Shown in pieces: positions 1 through 5,471 of a stretch of DNA of 11,431 bases. The notes under the pieces are model-generated. The model was not told the origin of the DNA, made no database searches, and was given only the letters and a program-made list of their open reading frames with translations. Each line of letters begins with the position of its first letter. Positions within the stretch are counted from its first letter, which is position 1. This DNA comes from JAVBMP01 sp031552315. Lineage in GTDB: Bacteria; Desulfobacterota; Desulfovibrionia; Desulfovibrionales; Desulfovibrionaceae. The translations under genes and the position numbers were made by a program. The stretch lies in assembly GCA_031552315.1 (NCBI GenBank), contig JAVBMP010000114.1, positions 1 to 11,431 on the forward strand, written 5' to 3'.

Positions 1-1
1 T

Positions 2-571
2 ATGCACCGGGTGGAGGCCTGGCAGGCGGCCCTGCAAAAGGCCGCTTTGCCCTGTGAATTGCGCAGCGCCCAGCCCGGCGGGCAAGCGCCGCTTGCGGCC
101 AACGCTGCAACTTTGGCAGCCGCCGGGTGTTCTGAAAGCGCCGAATGCTCTGAAAACGCCGCCCCGGCTTCAGCTTCAGCCGTTCTTGCGCCCGGCAGCC
201 TTACGCTGTGGGACCGTTTCGGCGACCTGCAAAACCTTTATCAGCTTGCCTCGGCGGTATTTGTGGGCGGCAGCCTGGCCCCCCTGGGCGGGCAAAATTT
301 TCTGGAAGCCCTGGCCGCCGGGGTAAAACCATGCATAGGCCCGCATTGGAGTAATTTTTATTGGGCTGGAGAAGAACTTTTTCAAGAAGGGCTGGTGCGC
401 CGCGTGCATAACGCCGGTGAACTGGCCCCGGCCCTGCTGGAAAGCCTGGGTGAAGCGGCGCGGGAAAAAAAGCGCGTCCGCGCCGCGTTCGCATCCTATG
501 CGGCGGAGCGGGCGGGCGGGGCGGCGCAGGCCGCCCGCGCATTACTTGCAGAATTGGAGCATAAGGTGTAA
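2..571 (+). CDS. waaA: 3-deoxy-D-manno-octulosonic acid (Kdo) transferase, C-terminal part (5' truncated by window edge)
   Basis: WaaA/KdtA transfers Kdo from CMP-Kdo to lipid A precursor at the inner membrane, the first core step of LPS synthesis. The visible 189 residues are the C-terminal glycosyltransferase lobe. They contain LWDRFGDLQNLYQLA (residues 69-83), FVGGSLAPLGGQN (86-98) and the following LEAL...GPHWSNF segment, which match the family pattern of an LWDxxGEL motif, then FVGGSL..GGQN, then GPH..NF. The first visible residues (HRVEAW) resemble the APRHxxR region just before it, so the N-terminal lobe lies upstream of the window. Odd feature: an Ala/Ser/Cys-rich stretch (about residues 28-62) sits between the two conserved blocks. 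It is longer than the corresponding loop in E. coli WaaA and is partly built from an 18-bp repeated unit. The first in-window ATG is internal and is not the start. The family is clear. Confidence 0.92.
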   Translation: MHRVEAWQAALQKAALPCELRSAQPGGQAPLAANAATLAAAGCSESAECSENAAPASASAVLAPGSLTLWDRFGDLQNLYQLASAVFVGGSLAPLGGQNFLEALAAGVKPCIGPHWSNFYWAGEELFQEGLVRRVHNAGELAPALLESLGEAAREKKRVRAAFASYAAERAGGAAQAARALLAELEHKV

Positions 572-588
572 TTTCAAATTTGATGTGC

Positions 589-720
589 TCTAGATGTAGT
601 TAACGCTTGAAATAGTCGCTTAACGGCGAGCAAATCTCGCCTACGACTATTTCGCGGCAAGGATTTGAAGACAAATCCTTGCAGAGCAATTACTCATTTC
701 AATCGTAAATTGCTCTAAAT
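589..720. repeat. REP-like composite element of three consecutive inverted repeats downstream of waaA
   Basis: Three stems follow one another. Stem 1: GAAATAGTCG (609-618) pairs with CGACTATTTC (644-653), with an inner GGCGAG (625-630)/CTCGCC (636-641). Stem 2: 11 bp, GCAAGGATTTG (657-667) with CAAATCCTTGC (672-682), 4-base loop. Stem 3: AGAGCAATT (683-691) with AATTGCTCT (708-716). The two ends are related in inverted orientation: 696-720 read on the minus strand resembles 589-613. A further partial copy lies at 2783-2821. The position just after a gene and the paired, repeated structure suggest a REP/BIME-type or MITE-like element. It could also act as a terminator region for waaA, although no clear U-tract follows stems 1 or 2. 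Confidence 0.6.
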
Positions 721-756
721 GGAAATTATCCCGCAACCATTATGATGGAGTAGAAT

Positions 757-1569
757 ATGCCAAGTTTTTACCTTGATAAAAGCAAATGTAACAAAGACGG
801 AATTTGCAAGCGCGTTTGCCCGGTAAACGCCATTCGGCTGGATAGTGAAGGCTACCCGCACTTTCGCGAGGGCGGCGAGGCAGACTGCCTGGCCTGCGGC
901 CAGTGTATGGCCTTTTGCCCGCGCATGGCCTGTTCCGTGGAAGGGCTGCCTTTGGAACAAACCCGGCGCATAGACCGCAAAATTCTGCCGGAATTCGCCC
1001 AGTTGAAGGAACTTTGCCAAAGCCGCCGCTCTGTGCGCCAGTTTTCCAAAGAAGCGGTAAGCAAAGAAAAAATCACAGAGCTGATGGAAGCTGTGCGCTA
1101 CGCCCCCAGCGCCAAAAATAACCAATATATCCGCTGGATCTGCGTGGAAGACCGGGAAAAGATGAAGCTGCTTGGCGACATGATGGCGGATGCCATGGAA
1201 AGCGCCGGCAGCACTGAACGCGGTGGTAAGGAACTTGCCGCAAGCTGGCGCAAGGGTTTTGACCCGTTTTTCCGCGGGGCGCCCAACCTGCTGGCAGCTG
1301 TAATGCCCAAGGCCTGGTCATGGGAAATGACCGACGCCGCCATTGCCCTTACCTATTTTGAGCTTGCGGCCCATGCCTGCGGCATAGGCTGTACCTGGGG
1401 CGGCTATTTCACCCGCACGGCGCGGGCTTCCCAGGCCATTCAAAAGGTTTTGGGCCTGGCGGAAAATGAAATAATAGCGGGTGCCCAGTTTTTTGGCTAC
1501 CCGGCCATCAAGCAATCAAACATTCCCCCGCGCAAGCAAGGGGATATAACCTGGTTTACCGGGGAGTGA
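757..1569 (+). CDS. Ferredoxin-fused nitroreductase (two [4Fe-4S]-type motifs plus FMN nitroreductase domain)
   Basis: A cytoplasmic flavoprotein, likely reducing nitro or other electron-poor substrates with electrons fed through its own iron-sulfur domain; the substrate is unknown. Residues 1-60 form a bacterial ferredoxin domain. The second motif is canonical, C44-x2-C47-x2-C50-x3-C54-P. The first reads C11-x2-D14-x2-C17-x3-C21-P, with Asp where the second Cys is usual. Residues about 88-270 are the nitroreductase fold: RRSVRQF (90-96), the FMN-binding APSAKNNQ (116-123), and a C-terminal GCTWGGYF...LGL...GYP region. Length (270 aa) fits the Fd-nitroreductase architecture. The start is supported by GGAG at 747-750, six bases before ATG. 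It is monocistronic by appearance: a hairpin element lies upstream and a strong terminator directly downstream. The family is secure; the physiological role is not. Confidence 0.92.
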   Translation: MPSFYLDKSKCNKDGICKRVCPVNAIRLDSEGYPHFREGGEADCLACGQCMAFCPRMACSVEGLPLEQTRRIDRKILPEFAQLKELCQSRRSVRQFSKEAVSKEKITELMEAVRYAPSAKNNQYIRWICVEDREKMKLLGDMMADAMESAGSTERGGKELAASWRKGFDPFFRGAPNLLAAVMPKAWSWEMTDAAIALTYFELAAHACGIGCTWGGYFTRTARASQAIQKVLGLAENEIIAGAQFFGYPAIKQSNIPPRKQGDITWFTGE

Positions 1570-1573
1570 TTTT

Positions 1574-1613
1574 AAACCGTTGCGCAATAGCCACGGCCAT
1601 TGCGCAACGGTTT
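1574..1613. terminator. Strong intrinsic terminator between convergent genes
   Basis: A 15-bp perfect stem, AAACCGTTGCGCAAT (1574-1588) and ATTGCGCAACGGTTT (1599-1613), with a 10-base loop. It is followed on the plus strand by a T-rich stretch (GCTTTATTTCATTTTT). It lies 4 bases after the nitroreductase stop and 8 bases beyond the stop of the minus-strand antitoxin gene, so it probably serves the plus gene and perhaps both. Part of its sequence resembles the end of the palindromic element at 1944-1959. Confidence 0.85.
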
Positions 1614-1621
1614 GCTTTATT

Positions 1622-1882
1622 TCATTTTTGAACTACGCGTTCCAAGCGTTTTTTCATAAACTCGTCCGAGTCTTCACCGGAAAGGTACCCCCCGGCAGCA
1701 GCATCCTTGGCGCGTTGAAGCCACATTGCGTCTTCCAGTTCACTTAAACGCTGGAATTCTTCATATGATATCATAACCACAGCGGGCCGCCCGGATTTTT
1801 CTATTACAACAGGCTGTTTGGCGGCATCGGCAATGCAGGTTCCAAAATTTTGCTTGGCATAGGTAGCATTCACAGTAGTCAT
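1622..1882 (-). CDS. Phd/YefM-family antitoxin, no partner toxin in the window
   Basis: An 86-residue protein with the N-terminal Phd/YefM DNA-binding fold. The family pattern (start, A-x3-N-F-x5-A, then PVVIEKSGRPAVVMISYEEFQRL) is visible at residues 6-47. Such proteins repress their own operon and neutralise a cognate toxin (Doc, RelE, YoeB or ParE type) through a C-terminal tail, here residues 48-86, which are charged and helical-looking. The toxin gene normally follows directly, but here the coding strand runs into a terminator and the convergent nitroreductase, and no RelE/ParE/Doc-like ORF is present on either side. The upstream AAAGAAAGGG gives a purine-rich ribosome-binding site about 7 bases before ATG. 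It may be a solitary antitoxin, a transcription regulator of a distant locus, or a remnant. Confidence 0.88.
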   Translation of the reverse strand: MTTVNATYAKQNFGTCIADAAKQPVVIEKSGRPAVVMISYEEFQRLSELEDAMWLQRAKDAAAGGYLSGEDSDEFMKKRLERVVQK

Positions 1883-1947
1883 ATTATACCCTTTCTTTTT
1901 GCCCGCTTGTACACATCGCCGTCATTGCGCTTACCTACTTAGACTGT

Positions 1948-2076
1948 TGCACAATGGCCTTTTTGCCCTTTTACTGCGTCGTGCTTCGTCCCGCGCGAAG
2001 GTCATATATGCTTGAATATACTCCCTCCGCACGGATCTCGCACTCCTTGTAAAAGAACAAAAATTCTCATTGTGCA
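1948..2076 (-). repeat. 129-bp palindromic intergenic element with 9-bp terminal inverted repeats
   Basis: Ends are TGCACAATG (1948-1956) and CATTGTGCA (2068-2076), a perfect inverted pair. Inside, TTTTTGCCCTTTTAC (1960-1974) faces GTAAAAGAACAAAAA (2049-2063). As minus-strand RNA this is a continuous 15-bp stem with two adjacent G-U pairs; as plus-strand RNA those positions are C-A mismatches. Further in, GTGC/GCAC and a TATAT-6-base loop-ATATA apical hairpin continue the fold, so nearly the whole element can form one imperfect hairpin. There is no coding potential. It lies upstream of the antitoxin gene in the same orientation. It could be a MITE, a REP-like repeat or a structured RNA. I have the impression that similar units recur in Desulfovibrio genomes, but this is unverified. 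Confidence 0.55.
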
Positions 2077-2090
2077 TTGGCCTCGTTTTT

Positions 2091-2139
2091 CGGCCGGGCA
2101 TTGGCGTTCGGCTTGCCTGCGGACGCCAATGCCCGGCCG
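2091..2139. terminator. 17-bp perfect stem-loop at the 3' end of the small minus-strand gene
   Basis: CGGCCGGGCATTGGCGT (2091-2107) pairs perfectly with ACGCCAATGCCCGGCCG (2123-2139); the loop is 15 bases. It begins 4 bases beyond the stop codon of the minus-strand gene ending at 2143, the position expected of a terminator. However, no U-tract follows on that strand (the T-run CGTTTTT lies on the opposite strand). It may therefore act as a non-canonical terminator or an mRNA 3'-end stabiliser. Confidence 0.5.
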
Positions 2140-2142
2140 GGG

Positions 2143-2403
2143 TTATGCCCTGTGGGGCTGGGCTTCCACCCCCAGGGCGTTCAATTCGGCCAGTATGCTG
2201 GCCTGGTACTGCTCGCGTTCCTGCTGCAACAGTGTTTGCAAGGCCTTGCTTATATTCTGGCGCGGGGCTTCCCAGGCTTTGCGCCTTTCTTCATGCCCGC
2301 GCAGTTCCAGAATATTCCAGCTTACGGAAAAATTTTTGTCATTGCCTACCCAGGCCAGATCAGCCAAAAGCCGCCCGGCGCGTTCAAAATCACGAATTGT
2401 CAT
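2143..2403 (-). CDS. Small protein of unknown function (86 aa)
   Basis: I do not recognise this family. The case for it being a real gene is the translation start: AAAGGAG lies 6 bases upstream of ATG, close to ideal, and a strong stem-loop sits immediately after the stop. The product is soluble, with no signal peptide or membrane segment. It is rich in Glu, Arg, Gln, Leu and Ala, and residues about 34-78 (from LRGHEERRKAW to ILAEL) look like one or two long amphipathic helices. The N-terminus MTIRDFERAGRLLADLAW may form another. It has a single Trp-rich middle (W18, W29, W44) and no Cys. It is co-oriented with the orphan antitoxin gene 260 bp downstream but not obviously co-transcribed, because two palindromic structures lie between them. 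Overlapping plus-strand ORFs lack comparable start signals. Confidence 0.65.
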   Translation of the reverse strand: MTIRDFERAGRLLADLAWVGNDKNFSVSWNILELRGHEERRKAWEAPRQNISKALQTLLQQEREQYQASILAELNALGVEAQPHRA

Positions 2404-2841
2404 AACATCTCCTTTGCAAGTGTTTATAGATTATCTTGTAAAAAAATATTTTTGCGGCAAGTGCAAATAATCTTATTAGATACTTTAGGACGGCCAATAA
2501 TTTAAGCGTATTAGCTCTATTAATCTAACATCTCAGCGAATGCGTGCACTTTTTACCAGCTGTTCATAAGAGCATTTTATTGAAAAAGAGACTTATGTCA
2601 AGCAAAAATTATCTGCAAAGCGAATATTTTTTAGTAAAAATGTGAGAATAGATAATGCTATCAGGCAGGGCTGTTGCCGGATTGGATTTTTGATGCGCGG
2701 CATGAAGGGCGATACCGGAGGTACTGGTAACAGGCGTGAATGATTCGTGATTGTAGTAGAAGTATGCGGTGGGGCTTTGCCGGCCGTCAAGCGGCTATTT
2801 CAAGCGTAAAGCGTTCTAAATTAGGCTCTTGTGCAATGGCT
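2404..2841. other. 438-bp gene-free, AT-rich region
   Basis: No supportable gene. The left part (2404 to about 2660) is clearly AT-rich: 19 of 60 bases are G or C in 2461-2520, against 40 of 60 in a sample of rlmN (8461-8520). The promoter of the small gene at 2143-2403 should lie at its left end; TTGCCG and GATAAT on the minus strand (2450-2455 and 2425-2430) are a weak candidate pair with a 19-base spacer. The right end carries a partial copy of the REP-like element (2783-2821), 20 bases beyond the engB stop. A short ORF (2593-2790, minus) starts with TTG inside that repeat and is not credible. Confidence 0.6.
2783..2821. repeat. Partial copy of the REP-like element found downstream of waaA
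   Basis: On the minus strand 2783-2807 matches 603-627 of the plus strand at 23 of 25 positions (ACGCTTGAAATAG, then C/T, CGCTT, then G/A, ACGGC). 2797-2821 matches 696-720 in the same orientation at 21 of 25 positions. Like the first copy, it lies just beyond the 3' end of a gene, here engB. The internal stems of the full element are missing, so it is a half-element or decayed copy. Confidence 0.6.
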
Positions 2842-3426
2842 TCAAATGATGTCTGGCGAGGCGAAGCGGCGCAGCTTTTCCCAAAGCTCTCGCAGGCCAA
2901 GATTGGTGGAGGATGAACAGATGACAGGGCGTTGCCCGCCCAAAATGATGCTCCATTGGCTTTGGCGGGCGCTGCGTTCCTTCTGGGTGCACTTGTCGGC
3001 CTTGGTAAGCACGGCCAGCAGGGGCAGGCGCACGCTTTCCGCAAAACGCACCAGTTCAAGGTCGGGCTTTTGCGGTTCAAGGCGGCAATCAATCAGCAGG
3101 GCAAGGGCTGCCGGGCCGTTGGGGCTTTGCAGGTAAAAGTTGATGAGTTTGCTCCATTTTTCGCGTTCCGCCTTGGAGCTTTTGGCGTAGCCGTAACCGG
3201 GCAGGTCTACCAGGTAAAAGCCTTCCGGTTCCACCTGATAAAAGTTGATGCTGCGCGTTTTGCCGGGGCTGGAGCTTACCTTTGCCAGGCCTTTTTTATC
3301 GGCCAGCGCGTTTATAAGGGAAGATTTGCCCACGTTGGAACGCCCGGCCAGCGCTATTTGCGTCTCTGCCTTTTCCGGCATTTGTTCTTCAAGGTAGACG
3401 GTTTCTTTCAGTGTAAGGGTGCTCAC
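2842..3426 (-). CDS. engB: Ribosome biogenesis GTP-binding protein EngB (YihA/YsxC family)
   Basis: An essential-type TRAFAC GTPase that binds ribosomal precursors and helps assemble the large subunit. All G motifs are visible in 194 residues: G1 GRSNVGKSS (28-36), the PGKTRSINFY switch region with T57, G3 DLPGYG (74-79), G4 TKAD (141-144) and a G5-like SSST (171-174). Length is typical of the family (about 195-210 aa). The chosen start is GTG at 3424-3426, which gives the usual 25 or so residues before G1. Its upstream sequence (GGGAACAAACC) is only a weak Shine-Dalgarno, and the next in-frame Met (residue 16) leaves too short an N-terminus. It is transcribed divergently from aroQ across a 221-bp gap. 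Confidence 0.96.
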   Translation of the reverse strand: MSTLTLKETVYLEEQMPEKAETQIALAGRSNVGKSSLINALADKKGLAKVSSSPGKTRSINFYQVEPEGFYLVDLPGYGYAKSSKAEREKWSKLINFYLQSPNGPAALALLIDCRLEPQKPDLELVRFAESVRLPLLAVLTKADKCTQKERSARQSQWSIILGGQRPVICSSSTNLGLRELWEKLRRFASPDII

Positions 3427-3470
3427 GGTTTGTTCCCGGTAAAATAATTAAGGCGCTATAACACTCTTTA

Positions 3471-3499
3471 TACATAGCAGAAAAGGGCCTTTTGGTCAA
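3471..3499 (-). promoter_or_regulatory. Candidate sigma70-type promoter for engB
   Basis: On the minus strand TTGACC (3494-3499) is followed after 17 bases by TATGTA (3471-3476), with TATAAA (3467-3472) overlapping just downstream. The -35 match is good and the -10 mediocre. It sits about 45 bases upstream of the engB start. Inference only. Confidence 0.35.
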
Positions 3500-3585
3500 G
3501 GCCGGGTTTTGTTTTGTCGCCTTTTGCCGTTGCCCGGATTGCCCGCGCGGGGTTGCGGGGGCGCAATTTCTTCCGCAATCAACAC

Positions 3586-3613
3586 TTGACAAGCGTGGCG
3601 GCTTAAGTAAAGC
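3586..3613 (+). promoter_or_regulatory. Candidate sigma70-type promoter for the aroQ-efp run
   Basis: A consensus -35 TTGACA (3586-3591) is followed after 16 bases by TAAAGC (3608-3613), a poor -10. The site lies 35 bases upstream of the aroQ start, in the divergent engB-aroQ spacer, and is the only perfect -35 hexamer outside stem-loops that I noticed in a suitable place. Confidence 0.3.
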
Positions 3614-3647
3614 TGACTTCCCTTTTATTAAAAAATGGTGTGAAACA

Positions 3648-4103
3648 ATGGCGGAAACACGCAAAATTTTGGTGCTTAACGGCCCCAACCTGAAGCATTT
3701 GGGTGAACGCAGGCCAGAAATTTACGGCAGCGCGGGCATGAATGCCCTGCCCGAATTGCTTGCCGCGCTTGCGCCGGGCTGTATGGACGGGGTAGAGCTG
3801 ATTTTTTTTCAGCACAACCATGAAGGCGGGCTTATAGACCGCCTTGAACAGGCCCGGCTGGAAAAGCTTGATGGCGTGGCGCTGAACGCCGGGGCCTATA
3901 CCCACACCAGCCTGGCCCTGGCCGACTGCCTGGAATGGCTGGGCCTGCCAGTGGTGGAAGTGCACCTTAGCAACATCCTGGCGCGGGAAGATATACGCCA
4001 CACCAGCCTAATAGCCCGGCACTGTCTGGGCGTTGTTTCCGGCTTCGGGCTTATGAGTTATGCCCTGGGTATTTTGGCCATACTGAACCACATAAAAAAA
4101 TAA
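3648..4103 (+). CDS. aroQ: 3-dehydroquinate dehydratase, type II
   Basis: Converts 3-dehydroquinate to 3-dehydroshikimate in the shikimate pathway; type II enzymes are small cytoplasmic dodecamers. The 151-residue product starts in the normal place: NGPNLKHLG (11-19) binds the substrate loop, and R21/R22 and catalytic Y26 (EIYG) follow. LNAGAYTHTS carries N80 and H86; VEVHLSN carries H106; R113 and R117 follow in AREDIRHTS. The reading frame is open 52 codons further upstream, but that extension is not homologous to the family and runs through the promoter region, so ATG 3648 is preferred despite a weak ribosome-binding site. It is followed after 27 bases by efp, an aroQ-efp proximity seen in many bacteria (for example Bacillus subtilis, with a peptidase gene between). 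Confidence 0.96.
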   Translation: MAETRKILVLNGPNLKHLGERRPEIYGSAGMNALPELLAALAPGCMDGVELIFFQHNHEGGLIDRLEQARLEKLDGVALNAGAYTHTSLALADCLEWLGLPVVEVHLSNILAREDIRHTSLIARHCLGVVSGFGLMSYALGILAILNHIKK

Positions 4104-4130
4104 AACCCATTCAAATAGATCGGAGGATCA

Positions 4131-4688
4131 ATGTATTCCACTACAGATTTTCGCAAAGGCCTGAAAATTGAAATTGATGACGTGCCGTATGAAATTGTTG
4201 ATTTCCAGCACTTCAAGCCCGGCAAGGGCGGCGCGATGATTCGCACCAAGCTGCGCAACATTCTTAACGGGCGCACCAATGACATCACCTTCCGTTCCGG
4301 TGAAAAAGTTGGCCGGCCAGACCTTGAAGTGCGCGAAATGCAATACCTTTACAAGGAAGGCGAAGATCTGATCTTTATGGATTTGACTTCTTATGAACAA
4401 CTGCCCGTCAAGGCGGAAAGCACCGGCGGCAAAGACGGCTTTTTGAAAGAAAGCCAGTTGGTGCAGGTGCTGCTGTTCCGCGGCTCGCCGCTGGATATTG
4501 AACTGCCCACCTCGCTGGTGCTGGAAATTGTGGAAACGGAACCCGGCGTGAAGGGCGACACCGTTTCCAACACCACCAAGCCCGCCCGGCTGGAAACCGG
4601 CCTTTCCATTCAGGTGCCGCTGTTTGTGAACACCGGCGACCGCGTGAAGGTAGATACCCGCACCAGCGAATACCTGGGCCGCGAATAG
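4131..4688 (+). CDS. efp: Translation elongation factor P
   Basis: EF-P binds between the P and E sites of the ribosome and rescues stalls at polyproline stretches. The 185 residues (E. coli 188) cover the three beta-barrel domains. Domain I begins MYSTTDFRKGL and carries the tip loop FKPGKGGA with K32 at the position that is beta-lysylated (EpmA) or rhamnosylated (as Arg) in other bacteria. Domain III ends with the signature region around GDTVSNTTKPARLETGLSIQVP and GDRVKVDTRTSEYLGR. The start has the best ribosome-binding site in the run: GGAGG (4122-4126), 4 bases before ATG. A Lys at the tip implies an EpmA-like or no modification rather than EarP rhamnosylation; no modifying enzyme gene is in the window. 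Confidence 0.97.
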   Translation: MYSTTDFRKGLKIEIDDVPYEIVDFQHFKPGKGGAMIRTKLRNILNGRTNDITFRSGEKVGRPDLEVREMQYLYKEGEDLIFMDLTSYEQLPVKAESTGGKDGFLKESQLVQVLLFRGSPLDIELPTSLVLEIVETEPGVKGDTVSNTTKPARLETGLSIQVPLFVNTGDRVKVDTRTSEYLGRE

Positions 4689-4695
4689 CATAGAA

Positions 4696-5457
4696 ATGAA
4701 GCTTTATTCCTGGAATGTCAACGGGTTCCGGGCTATTTGCTCCAAACCGCACTGGAACTGGTTTGCCGAAAGCGGGGCCGACATTGTCGGCCTGCAAGAA
4801 ACCAAGGCCGCGCCGGAACAAATAGCCCCGGAACACCGGGAACCGCAAGGTTACAACGCCTACTGGCTGGGGGCGGAACGCAAGGGTTATTCCGGCGTGG
4901 CCGTATTTTCACGCCCGGCGCCCTTGGCCGTAAGCTATGAATTGCCCGCGCCCTGGGCGGGTGAAGGGCGGCTTTTGCATCTGGAATACCCGTCCTTTCA
5001 TTTTATGAACGTCTATTTCCCCAACGGGCAAAACGGTGATGAACGCCTGACCTACAAAATGGGCTATTATGACGCCTTTTTGGAATATGCCCAAAAGGCG
5101 CGGCAAAGCAAACCCATTGTAGTCTGCGGCGACTTCAACACCGCGCACCGCCCGCTTGATTTGGCCCGGCCCAAGGAAAATGAAGGCACGTCCGGCTTTT
5201 TGCCCATAGAAAGGGCCTGGCTGGACAAATTCACCGCCAGCGGCTATTATGACACATTCCGCCTGGTAAACGGCGACAAGCCGGATTTTTATTCCTGGTG
5301 GTCGTTCCGCATGCGGGCGCGTGAACGGAACGTGGGCTGGCGCATAGACTACTTTTTTGTTTCTGAAGAACTGAAGGGCGCGGTGAAAAACGCCTGGATA
5401 GAAATGGGCGTTGAAGGGTCAGACCATTGCCCGGTAGGGCTTGAGCTGGATGTTTAA
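4696..5457 (+). CDS. xth: Exodeoxyribonuclease III family AP endonuclease
   Basis: A base-excision-repair nuclease that cleaves abasic sites and removes blocked 3' ends using a divalent metal. The endonuclease/exonuclease/phosphatase fold is complete in 253 residues (E. coli XthA 268). Seen: WNVNG (6-10), LQETK with metal-binding E35, YFPNGQ (107-112), CGDFNTAH with D146 and N148, WWSFR (201-205), NVGWRIDYF with D218, and the terminal GSDHCP with D243-H244. The ATG lies 7 bases after the efp stop and has no recognisable Shine-Dalgarno of its own, so it is probably translated by coupling to efp. The family assignment is firm; XthA versus ExoA subgroup is left open. Confidence 0.95.
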   Translation: MKLYSWNVNGFRAICSKPHWNWFAESGADIVGLQETKAAPEQIAPEHREPQGYNAYWLGAERKGYSGVAVFSRPAPLAVSYELPAPWAGEGRLLHLEYPSFHFMNVYFPNGQNGDERLTYKMGYYDAFLEYAQKARQSKPIVVCGDFNTAHRPLDLARPKENEGTSGFLPIERAWLDKFTASGYYDTFRLVNGDKPDFYSWWSFRMRARERNVGWRIDYFFVSEELKGAVKNAWIEMGVEGSDHCPVGLELDV

Positions 5458-5471
5458 AAAAAGGGGAAGCC

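Larger units (their letters stand above)
1883..2142. other. 260-bp intergenic region with structured DNA
   Basis: Between the antitoxin gene and the small minus-strand gene. No convincing ORF is found. It is filled by a 129-bp palindromic element (1948-2076) and a long stem (2091-2139), described separately. 1883-1947 should contain the antitoxin promoter, but I see no well-spaced -35/-10 pair there. Confidence 0.6.

Noticed and set aside
1883..1888. Perfect TATAAT immediately upstream of the antitoxin start codon (minus strand)
   Set aside because: A -10 box there would start transcription inside the gene, and no -35 hexamer lies at the right spacing; probably chance in a short AT-rich leader.
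2012..2505. Three overlapping plus-strand ORFs of 111-152 residues
   Set aside because: They lack ribosome-binding sites, run through palindromic elements and into AT-rich DNA, and overlap the minus-strand gene, which has a strong start signal.
2593..2790. 65-residue minus-strand ORF in the gap downstream of engB
   Set aside because: TTG start inside a repeat, no ribosome-binding site, and no recognisable protein pattern.
3492..3647. 52-residue N-terminal extension of the aroQ frame
   Set aside because: Not homologous to type II dehydroquinases and overlaps the likely promoter; the family start matches ATG 3648.
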